DNA of 64,000 nt, from positions 248,001 to 312,000 of the forward strand of contig JAGPYM010000027.1 in the NCBI GenBank assembly GCA_020736575.1, written 5' to 3'. Under the pieces are notes generated by a model, which worked only from the letters and a program-made list of their open reading frames with translations, was not told where the DNA came from and did not search any database. Each line of letters opens with the position of its first letter. The first letter of the stretch is position 1. Made by a program: the position numbers and the translations under genes. Below are positions 48,574 through 58,359 of the stretch, piece by piece. This DNA comes from Thelonectria olida. Its lineage: Eukaryota > Ascomycota > Sordariomycetes > Hypocreales > Nectriaceae.

Positions 48574-50258
48574 ATGACTTTCCTCGTTGGAAAGCCCCTC
48601 AACTGGGCCATCACCGCTGCAGCTGGCTCAGGCTTCCTCCTCTTTGGATATGATCAGGGTGTCTGTTCTGGTCTATTGACCGGCGATGCCTTCACCAACC
48701 GCTTCCCCGAGATCGACACCACCGACAAGGGCGACGGCAGCTCGTCTTTGCAGGGAACTGTCGTGGCTATCTACGAAATCGGCTGCTTCTTCGGCGCCAT
48801 CTTCTGTCTGCTTGTGGGCGAGAAGCTCGGTCGTCGTATGTGCATCATGATCGGGTGTGTTGTTTTGTCAATTGGAGCAGCGTTACAGGCTTCGTCCTAT
48901 GGCATCCCTCAGTTGATCGTTGGGCGCATTGTCGCCGGTCTTGGAAACGGCATGAACACAAGCACCATTCGTAAGTCTCCCACTTACATACCCGTGAACA
49001 AAAGATGCCAACTGTCTCATAGCTGTCTGGCACTCCGAGTTAATCAGCGCCAAAACCCGCGGCCGCGGTCTCGCCATCGAACTCGCCATCAACATCTTTG
49101 GCGTCATGATGGCCTACTGGGTCGACTACGGCATGTCCTTTGTCGATAGCGAGGCCCAATTCCGCTTTCCTCTCGCTTTGCAGATCCTCTTCGCCGTCGT
49201 TACTTTTGCCGGCATCCTGATTCTCCCCGAGTCACCTCGTTGGCTCATCGCTCACGACCGCCACGATGAGGCCCGCGAGATCATCTGGGCTGTCCAGCCG
49301 AATGCCGGCCAGCTCAGCAAGGAAGATGCTTCCATCAGCCGAAACCTAGCAGAAATTCAGCACGCTATCAGAGAAGAAAGAGAAGCCAGTCAAAATACCT
49401 CGAACTCGAAGACGCAACGATTCACTTATCGTACGCTTTTGGGCGTTGTCGCACAGTTTATGCAGCAATTGAGTGGAATCAATCTCATCACATATGTAAG
49501 CAACGAAATTCTAGCCAACAGGTACATGTACTCATATGCTGTGTAGTATGCGCCTGTTATCTTCGAGACGTCCATCGGCATGTCCTCCAAGCTGTCACTC
49601 TTACTCAGTGGCTTCAATGGAGTGGCCTACTTTCTCAGCAGTCTCATTCCCATCTGGCTGATTGATCGTCTTGGCAGAAGAAAGCTCATGCTGTTCGCTG
49701 CGGCCGGGCAGTGCGGGTGTATGGCAGTGCTCGCAGGCACCGTTTCGAACGGAGGCACGTCGGCGGGCTATGTTGCGGCCGTTATGCTATTCATGTTCAA
49801 TTTCTTCTTCGCTGTTGGTCTCTTGGCAATTCCTTGGCTCTGTAAGTCCTCATAGCGATGCTTCTGCTCTGTTGACATACTAACCCCTGAATCCAGTGCC
49901 CGCCGAATACGCCCCCCTCGCCATCCGAACTCGAGCTGCTGCTCTCGCCACGGCCTCGAACTGGATCTTCACCTTCCTCGTTGTCGAGATCACCCCCGTG
50001 TCAATCAACAGCATTGGTTGGAGGACCTACATTTACTTTGCCGTCTTCAATTTCTGCTTCCTGCCCATCATCTACTTCTTCTTCCCCGAGACGCGCTTCC
50101 TCTCGCTCGAGCAGATCGACAAGTTGTTTACGGGCGAGAAGGTTATGCTTCACTGGGATCCAAGCATGGGTGTTCCCGGAGAGGCTCCTGCAAAAGAGGA
50201 TCTTGATGTTGTTGAAGCTGTTGAGCACAACGAGAAGACGCTCAGTGATAGTCAGTAG
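48574..50258 (+). CDS. MFS sugar transporter
   Basis: Predicted 508-aa, 12-helix sugar porter; exons 48574-48970, 49023-49495, 49547-49841, 49897-50258, all GT..AG and in phase. Diagnostic motifs: GYDQGVCSGLL in helix 1, GEKLGRRMC (loop 2-3), VWHSELISAKTRGRGL produced by splicing intron 1, PESPRWL after helix 6, QQLSGINLITYYAPVIFE created by splicing intron 2, LIDRLGRRK (loop 8-9) and FFPETRFLSLEQIDKLF at the end. These place it in the fungal hexose/pentose/lactose-permease-like group; the substrate cannot be assigned. The expected location is the plasma membrane. Divergent from the dihydroxyacetone kinase gene, and its 3' end converges within about 160 bp on the ADP-ribosylglycohydrolase gene. 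Confidence 0.93.
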
Positions 50259-50414
50259 ATGGGGGGTTGGTTAAAGTTGCGTGACGGTTTGGGGGTTTTG
50301 AGAGAAGAACTTGGCTTCAAAGGATACTTGTTTAGTTTCGTTGAACTTTATAGAAGCTATGCGTTACCAGGCCCTATGTCAAGCAACCTCCCATACGTCT
50401 CTTAGACATGATTC

Positions 50415-51743
50415 TTACTTCCAGGGAAGCCAGTTGCTCTTCTTCCCAGCTTCTTCCTTCTTCTTCCGGTCAATCTCCAGCTGTGCCATCCAAGCCTGCA
50501 TCTCCATCACCTTCCTCTCCATCTGCTGATCCGTTAACCACCCGCGTCCGCCGTCCGGCGCTGTATCTTTATCGCCCGATCCGCTGTACGAACCCTCGAC
50601 CACGCCGAGGGTCTCGCACAGCCCTTCAGCCTTGCCCATCAACCAGGTCCCATAGCGAAGGCCGTCGCGCCAGTGTGGAGGGAGGGCTTTAAAGCCAAGG
50701 TACGAGCCCAGGAGAGCGCCGGCAAAGCAGGCGTTGGTGTCGGCGTCGCCGCCGTGCATGGTAAGGTCGGTGATGAGAGGCTCGAAAACGGCGGATTGGG
50801 TTCGAAGCTGGTTTGACGAGTTCATCTGGCGCATTGCAAGACGCAGGAGTAAGATGCCTGAGCCAAAGCACTTGTAGACGTAGCCAATCTTGTAGCTGTC
50901 GTCCAGGTTAAGGTCCGCCAGCGTCTTGGCTGTCGCATGAGTCTTGAGTTCGTCCAGGTCTAGTTGAGGCTCATCCTTTCGATCAGGATCCTCGAGTTCC
51001 TTTCCCCGCCGGGCAGTGTACCATGTAGTTCCATGCTCAATCATGTCATCAATGTCGCTCTCGGTGCGAACCTCTCCACGGACGAGACCTCGGACCAGGG
51101 CTGTGCCGATGACACAGGAGACGATGCATCTTGGATCGACATGAGTAACGACCGAGTATCTGGCCGCTGTCTCGAACGTCTCTTCGACCGTCTTATTTAG
51201 ACACATGAGTCCAATAGGGTGTGTTCTCATGAGACTTCCATTCGGTGCGGCATTGTAGTTTCCCTTGACCCAATGCGAGCGTGCCTTCTTCTCTGGGTCG
51301 TCAAGGTAATCTTTCGTTCTCACGATGGCCCCAACTGTACGTCCCAGACCCAGGGGCAAGGTGTCCAGGGCACGTAATCCCATGCGCACCCAGATGTCTA
51401 ACCGAGAAGCAAAGTCATTTGGGTCCATCTTCTTTCCATCGCTATGCAGAAATGAGAGCAGGAGCAGCATGGCATGGTCTGTGTCGTCAGTCCATTCACC
51501 TGGACGGTGGAAATCTCGATGACGGTCGCGGCGAAAGGCCGTTGCCTGGTCGGCGGGGAGAAGAGTGAATGATCGCGAGGGGTATGCTTTGGCTGAGAGG
51601 TCGGCGTTGAGGAACTCGGTGTAGAGACCGATGGCGTCCCCCAGGGCGGAACCGAACAAGCAGCCGACGATGCGATCATGGAACGATTCTAGAGCGAGGG
51701 CTTGGAGTGCCTCTTGGGACATGGACACTGGTAGAGTAGCCAT
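50415..51743 (-). CDS. ADP-ribosylglycohydrolase (ARH/DraG) family protein
   Basis: Single-exon, 442-aa protein of the DraG/ARH family, which removes ADP-ribose from proteins or related substrates using two Mg ions. The metal-binding motifs are present: GSALGDAIG near the N-terminus (about 32-40), EWTDDTDHAML (about 83-93, TDDTD being the binuclear metal ligand), and HGGDADTNACFAG in the C-terminal third (Asp-x-Asp-Thr metal ligands). An insertion rich in Asp/Glu/Lys (EDPDRKDEPQLDLDELK) lies in the middle. The C-terminus has a Lys/Glu-rich helical tail not needed for the fold. No signal peptide, so cytosolic or nuclear. No ADP-ribosyltransferase or macrodomain gene is visible nearby, so the partner reaction is unknown. 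Confidence 0.92.
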   Translation of the reverse strand: MATLPVSMSQEALQALALESFHDRIVGCLFGSALGDAIGLYTEFLNADLSAKAYPSRSFTLLPADQATAFRRDRHRDFHRPGEWTDDTDHAMLLLLSFLHSDGKKMDPNDFASRLDIWVRMGLRALDTLPLGLGRTVGAIVRTKDYLDDPEKKARSHWVKGNYNAAPNGSLMRTHPIGLMCLNKTVEETFETAARYSVVTHVDPRCIVSCVIGTALVRGLVRGEVRTESDIDDMIEHGTTWYTARRGKELEDPDRKDEPQLDLDELKTHATAKTLADLNLDDSYKIGYVYKCFGSGILLLRLAMRQMNSSNQLRTQSAVFEPLITDLTMHGGDADTNACFAGALLGSYLGFKALPPHWRDGLRYGTWLMGKAEGLCETLGVVEGSYSGSGDKDTAPDGGRGWLTDQQMERKVMEMQAWMAQLEIDRKKKEEAGKKSNWLPWK

Positions 51744-52374
51744 TTTGAGTCTGCTTATGAGGGTATGGTTATGATGTTAGAAGATGCGAGACAAGAGAAG
51801 AGACGTTGAAGACTATATACTCAGGCCTTTGACTACCGAGGAGATCAATCACAAGGCATCCATTAATGCACCCTCGCAACACAACATGGTACCTTAGGGC
51901 TGGTTCTCGCGATTGCGGCTGATGTCGCGCTAAGATGGCATCGTGGTGGCAGTGGAGACGCCACTGAAGCGATGGTCTAGGCTGAATTTTAAGGAATTCG
52001 GGTGCCTAGGCTAGGGGGGGATGGGCCGGGTTGTTAGCTGGAGGCCTTTGTCGTATGGCTGTGTGGTGGTTGTTCAGCTGTTGATGGTGTGTGAGAAGGA
52101 AGGATAGTGGACGACAGAGATAGGTAGTTGGACAAGAGAACGGGGTTGGTTGACAGGTGCGAGTCTGATGAGAAAAGCTGAATGCGTTCTATGGCTGTAG
52201 CTATTTATTTCGTACGCGAGCCCCTTGGTACTACCAGGCGTCACAATTGCAATTGCACACCAGTCGCTTGCGATACACGCAGTTTGCTCGTCTCATGTTG
52301 ACTCCCTTGTGTCATTACCATCATTAGTCTATCATCAGTCCTTCTGCTATTTCGTCTTCTCCCCCTTTGCCCTT
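51744..52374. other. Intergenic, promoter of the ARH gene
   Basis: About 630 bp between two tandem minus-strand genes. No gene is seen. Confidence 0.5.
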
Positions 52375-53315
52375 TTAAGCAGAAGCGCAATGTCCTCCAT
52401 CAACGCGAAGGTCTGCGCCGTGCACAAACGACGCACCCTCGGACAAGAGAAACACGGTGGGCGCCTTGAAATCCTCCGGGACGCCCAGACGACCGAGCAA
52501 AGCACCAGCCATCCACGTCTTTTCGACTTCGGGGTCCTCGATGAGAAGTTGGTTCGTCATAGCGGTTCGAATGTACCCGGGCGACAGTGTGTTGACACGA
52601 ATACCATACTTGCCCCATTCCTGAGCCACCGATCGACACATTTGCTGAACAGCAGCTTTGCTCGTGTTGTAAGCCGTGCAAGAGAGACCCTTTGACATGG
52701 TCAGTCAGTTCTTTCTCCTATCCATCATTGACAAGAGCAACTCACCCGGTTCGCAATGTTCCCAGACATGCTCGAGATAATCACAATGCTTCCCGCCGTC
52801 TTCTTGTCCCTCAACACCCTGGCCGCGTACTTGCACGTGTTAAAAACGCCAGTGACATTAACCTTGAGGATCCGATCGAAATCGGCCGCGGGGTAGTCGA
52901 ACGCCGCGATCTGCTGCTGAATACCGGCGCACGCGATGGTTCCCCAGAACGGGGCCCCGTTCGTCTCCGCCTCGGCAGCTATCGAGTTCATGGCAGCCTC
53001 CACTGACGCCTCACTCGTCACGTCGCATTGTCTGTACGACACTGTAGCGGCACCGTTGGAGATGGCGAGCTTGGTGAGGAGAGACCATTCTTCGGGCGAA
53101 GGAGATGGGAGAATATCGAGGCAAGCGACGCTGCCACCGGCCTCGACGACGGCAATGGCAAGAGTGATGCCGAGGCCACGAGCGCCGCCAGTGATGGCCA
53201 CCGTCTTTCCCTCGAGCGAGAAGAGCTTGGGGGTCGCTGCTTTAGAGGTAGGGGTAGACTGGGCCTGTGAAGGAGACGGCACAGGGACCTCGATTTCGTT
53301 GACGGAGGGAGCCAT
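52375..53315 (-). CDS. Short-chain dehydrogenase/reductase, polyol-dehydrogenase-like
   Basis: Predicted 294-aa classical SDR; exons 53315-52746 and 52689-52375, intron GTGAGT..AAAG, phase 0. It has the nucleotide-binding TGGARGLG (about 42-49), an acidic residue after strand 2 (CLDIL) that favours NAD(H), ACAG in place of NNAG, KVNVTGVFN, the catalytic Ser region IISSMSG, YNTSK (Tyr197/Lys201) and LSPGYIRT. The overall pattern, including an N-terminal 30-residue extension and the MSGNIANR..YNTSKAAVQQM block, resembles fungal D-arabinitol/sorbose/xylulose reductases. That would make it a polyol-ketose enzyme, but SDR substrates cannot be read reliably from sequence. Next to the argininosuccinate synthase gene (divergent) and 2 kb from the sugar permease. 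Confidence 0.88.
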
Positions 53316-54142
53316 TGTTACCTAACTAACGATGGGTGACAGAACTGTGGCACAAAAAGATGAAGAATCAAGATGAAGATGAAGATGAAGACAACCGCCT
53401 CGAGAATATAAGGGAGACAACCCGCAACACTCTCTGCCCGACCTCGCCGCCCAACAAGCCTGTTATCGTTTCACGACTCCATTTCTCATTCAAACTCTAC
53501 ACTGAAGATGGGTTTTGCCCCGTCGTTGTGTCTTGCAGATCGCGTGCACCTTCTTCCCAGTCTCCTAATAGAGTCAATGTGCAAATCGTAGGCTGACCAC
53601 CCTTCGGCTGCAATGACCACCACGAGACGAGTTGAGAATAGTAATGGGGAACATGTTAAAAAGTCTCAGACCTTCCGCCACGCATGCACTTGCCAGCCGA
53701 CGCGGCATCGCGACCATGTGCAGATTTGACCCAGCTTGGCTCGTAGCCCCAGTGCTGCTTTTGCACAGGATCCGACCGGAGGGTCACTCAGTGGCGGCCA
53801 CAATTTATGCACACATACTTTAGTTATGCCACCCAAAACGGAGCCTACTGTTCAACGCCCAAGTCAAACGGAACGGCAAACGGAGGACCGAAAATCGAAA
53901 CCAGGTCCCTGCCCTCCTGCATGCAAGATACCCCTCCTTCCCCCACAGTTAGCTCGATTCTTATCTTATCGGCCATCGACTCTGTGCGATTTCGGTTGAG
54001 TTGACCCCTCTTCTCTGCATCGAGAAAAAGTTTGACTTGCACCTTTGGTCATCCGCGATTATCTCGATCAATTGACCTCGACAACGACCTCAACGCTTCC
54101 GAATCAACCTTCCCAATCAAATAAAACACCAACATCGTCACT
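53316..54142. other. Divergent promoter region of SDR and argininosuccinate synthase
   Basis: About 830 bp. A GATGAA repeat occurs at about 53371-53391. No exact CPC1/Gcn4 TGACTCA site was found by eye. No gene is seen. Confidence 0.45.
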
Positions 54143-57135
54143 ATGGCTGGCAGCAAGGGCAAGGTCTGCTTGGCGTGAGTCTGCCCCTCCCCCGCCATCA
54201 TGGCATGAATCATGGAGCCATCTCCCCCAGCATTGAAGTCACTTGGCTACTGAACTCTTTGCTGAAACAATGAGCTAACAAAGGCATCAGCTATTCCGGC
54301 GGACTCGACACCAGCACTATCTTGGCTTGGTTGTTGGAGCAGCAATACGAAGTTGTGTTAGTACTTCTAGGTCTAGTCTGCTGAGCCTGTCATACTGACT
54401 GCTTGCAAGCTGCTATTTGGCCAATGTTGGCCAGGAAGAAGACTGGGCTGCTGTGGAGAAGAAGGGTGAATTATAATTTTCAAATGATGAAATGGAACAC
54501 CTGTACTGACATTCCGCGCGCAGCCCTCCAGATCGGAGCCACGAAGAGTAGGGCCCAAGAACCCGAAGCATACTCATTCGTGACATCATAGCTGAATGGA
54601 TCTGACAGTGATCATCGATGACCTTCGCAAGGTTTTTGTCGAGTAAGTTGAGTTGATATCACGGTTGTGCCACACTAACATCAATACAGGGAATTGTGCT
54701 GGAAGGCTGTGCAATGCGTTCGTCAACCCTACCCGATCCGATCCATTTTCCGCGACTTACGCAAATCTCCAGAATGCCATCTACGAGGACCAATATCTCC
54801 TGGGTTGGTTTACTATGTCCTCGAGGGGTTGAATAGAGGCTAATGGAAAATCAGGAACCAGCTTGGCTCGCCCTGTCATCGCACGCGGAATGATGAAGGC
54901 CGCCGAGAAGGAGGGGTTCGTACATCCTGCTTGGAATTACATGAAGCGGCTCGTTGACACTAAAACCTCTTTAGCTGCGATTTTGTTTCGCATGGTTGCG
55001 TGAGTACTACTTGCTGAGCATTCACCCCTGTCCCAGTTGATTTGGCTAATTGTAATCATAGACCGGCAAGGGGTGAGTTATGCCCTTCGCAATCCTGAAC
55101 AATACAGCTGACACCCATTCAGCAACGACCAGGTTCGCTTTGAGGTATGTAATATCCCCCCTTTCCTTCCAATCGCACCTTTCCCAGGGATGCTTTCCCC
55201 CAAGGAATGCTTCCACCTTGCCACCTTGCCACGGATGTCCGATGACCTCTTTCTTGACGATTGAGATCTATCCAAACACGAATGTCTTGTCTGAAGGGCT
55301 TAGTAGACGACAATAGAGCATGCTCGAAGAAGACGCTGCGTCGACCTCATGGTTGTTAGCAGAGACAGACACGCGGGTGATCAAACAACCTGCATCTAAG
55401 CTCTGAATAAAGTCTCTTCGCGGGATCAAGGACTTGTCGGGGTCATTTTCATCAGTTCCGTTTGGCTTTGCCATTCCGTCTGTGTCTTTTGTCCTGATAA
55501 ACAGACTTCGTGGGCAATGTGGTAGCTGGACGACCGTGCAAAAACATGTCCCAGGATGCCCAAACCAAAGCGGCTTGTTCTTGAGAGACTAACTTGAGCA
55601 GTTGGCCTATTTGACCATCAACCCCGCCATCAAGGTCATCGCCCCGTGGTACGATCTCTTCTAATAACGAAATTTCAAGGACACGCTGATGAGTGTTTGC
55701 ACAGGCGCGACCCTACTTTCTATGAGCGTTTCCAAGTAAGTTTGTCAATATTCATCTTCTGAAGTTTTACTGACGTACTTCTCAGGGACGCAACGATCTC
55801 CTTGACTACGCGGCTGAGAAGGGTATTCCAAGTCTGAATGTTTTCTTTTGAGGCATGCTAAGCTTTCCCAGGTATCCCAGTTACCTCAACGAAGGCAAAG
55901 CCGGTTAGTCTATGCAATACAAAGAAGGAGACAAAATTTGCTGATAGGAGAACAGTACTCAATGGACGACAACCTGGCTCACTGCTCCTACGAGGTATTT
56001 AGAAACCAGTGCCCTACCCCTACATAGCTAACAGGTGTAGGCCGGCATGCTCGAGGACCCCAACACCACCCCGCCTGATGACATGTGGTAAGTTGTGACA
56101 CATTTTGAATAACGAAGACTCAAGTTGCTAATCAGAGTATTTAGGACACGCACTATCAGCCCTCTCAAGGCCCCCGACGCCCCTCTCGACATCACTGTCC
56201 ACTTCGACAAGGGTCTTCCCGTCAAGGTCGTCACTCCCGAGCAGACCGCTACTGATTCCCTTGAGCTGTTCACTCTGCTCAACAACCTTGGCAAGGAGCA
56301 CGGTATCGGCCGCATTGTGAGTTTCCTATGGCACGATGAGCTCCGAGCGCTGGACTGACACTTGATGACAGGATATCGTCGAGAACAGGTTCATTGGCCT
56401 GAAGAGCCGCGGTTGCTGGACGTTTTCTCCTTCGAAATTGGCGCTTTGCGGTTGCTAACAAGCTTATAGACGACGCTCCCGCCCATACTATCCTTCGCCT
56501 TGCTCACATCTCCATCGAGGGCCTGTAAGTCGCACGACGCCTTCACATAGGTGCTTATGATACTGATGGTTCCAGTGTCCTTGACGGTCGTGTCCGCTCT
56601 CTGCGTGACAACTTGACCAAGCAGTGGTCTGAGCTGCTCTACAATGGGCTCTACTTTTCGCCCGAAAGAGCGTTTTTGCAGCGTAAGCCGTTTTATTCAG
56701 AAAATAGAATACTTGGCTAACCTTCTTGTAGCGAGTCTCGACTACTCTCAGCAGCGGGTATGGCGAAGAGCTATCAATGGCAAATTACATGATCTAACTG
56801 AGTTTCCCAGGTCAACGGTGAGGTTCGCCTCCGTCTGTACAAGGGCAACGCCTACGTTCTAGGCCGTACTTCCCAGGAGAAGCTGTACTCCGAGGAGGAC
56901 GCCTCTATGGATTCGCTCACCACCTTCGACCCCTCCGAGACGGTAAGTGATGTTCGGGAAAGGCTCAATGAAGACGACTTGCTAACAAATCGCGCAGTCT
57001 GGTTTCATCACCATCAACGCCATCCGCCTCAAGAAGGTAAACTACCAACCCATTAGTCCTTACTATGCCGAGACAGGAATGCTAACTCAACGATAGTACG
57101 GCCTTCAGATGGCTGATGCTGGCGTCGAGCTCTAG
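54143..57135 (+). CDS. ARG1: Argininosuccinate synthase, extremely intron-rich
   Basis: Predicted 412-aa enzyme joining citrulline and aspartate with ATP in arginine synthesis. Parsed as 25 exons: 54143-54174, 54291-54356, 54410-54465, 54524-54547, 54609-54642, 54690-54717, 54773-54803, 54855-54915, 54975-54999, 55062-55072, 55123-55144, 55602-55648, 55705-55735, 55786-55822, 55872-55903, 55956-55994, 56041-56087, 56145-56316, 56372-56417, 56470-56524, 56576-56682, 56732-56757, 56811-56942, 56998-57036, 57097-57135. The joined frame gives AYSGGLDTS (ATP P-loop), CYLANVGQEEDW, GCTGKGNDQVRFE, IAPWRDP, STKAKPYSMDDNLAHCSYE, LKSRGCYDAPAH and QQRVNGEVRLRLYKG, the full family order and length. Exon 10 is 11 nt. 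Intron 19 needs a GGACGT donor to keep GCY; the nearby GTTGCT donor would drop them. Intron 11 is 457 nt, the rest about 45-120. Confidence 0.88.
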
Positions 57136-58359
57136 ATGGGTACCTCAAAGAACTCTCGAACAGGAAGGAGAATCATTCCGAAACAAATTAGACAGAACAT
57201 GAATTGAAGTCCAATACAGTTCTTGATGCAGAGCCGAAATTTGAATGAAGTCTCCAATAATGGGGTGAAGTGACTATCCAACTCTCAGGACGCCCAAAAC
57301 GCTGTATGGGCGCACCGTCGAGAAGCGCACTGCCAAATATACCAGGGACGTGGTCTTTTTCCCTTTTCCGTGTGGGCCAGCGTAGGATTCTGCTCTGCTA
57401 GACCGTACAGCTGCAATGGTGTGCAAGTTCGCGTCAGGATTCAGACGGCGAAATCCTCCAGACGGAGGGGTGCTACGCGCCGTGGGTAGACACCGTCAGA
57501 AACGGTACCGCCCACGGTTGCATTCATAATGCCCACATCGAGTTTTATGCAATTGCGCTAAAGTGCGGGACCTAGAAGTGCATTCATTCTCAGCTCCGTC
57601 CTAAACTTGGCTTCTTCGCACAAAAGCAAAAGAGGCACTGCTCAGTTTGGGCGTTTGAAAGCGGCCATCTTTACCACGTAAGGGCAGAAGGTGTATGCGA
57701 TCTGCAGGATGCAATTGACACAACCACAAAGGATCAGTGGCAGGTGAGTCCAGCCGGAGGTGTGAATTCTCTTCTCTGTTCATCGGGCCAACACACCCTC
57801 GGCAGCCATTCCGTTCAATCCAGGTCCACACACATTCAATTGATACACGCCCCGGGAGCCTTGCCCTTCCTCTTTCGGCCGTCCTTCGACCTCCCTCCAT
57901 CTCGTCCGAAGAATACCCCGTAACCGCACAAGCAAGAATAGCTGGTGGCCCCTGGGCTGCCAAAGCTGCCCCTTGTACCCCCCCTCGTGATCGTCGTCGA
58001 GGAGCCGAAATCTCGGTATATGCCCACTCAACACTCATCAACCCCACGCGCGCTCCCGATTTCCTGATTCGGAATCTGGAAATGTCTGACGGAGAATGTC
58101 CACTTGGACAAGACACGATGCATCACGAGAACAAGAGGATTTTCCATCATTTTTAACCGATAAGTCTTTAGTCGGTGGCGGGAGGATGGACTGGGGCCGT
58201 GATATATTTCAATCGAGGGCGTCAGCAATTGTAATTCGCATCTGGTTCTTGGTTTCATCGTAGTTTGTCCCTCTTGTCCTTCGCTACCCTCCCGCAGCTT
58301 TGTTCGAGTTTGTGTGCACAAGACGAGAGAGAGATTCCTTTGGCCGACACAGATCCAAC
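57136..58359. other. Intergenic, promoter of the DHA-synthase-like gene
   Basis: About 1.2 kb. A 171-aa minus frame at 57601-58116 has no domain and lies in a C-rich promoter-like stretch. No gene is supported. Confidence 0.5.
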
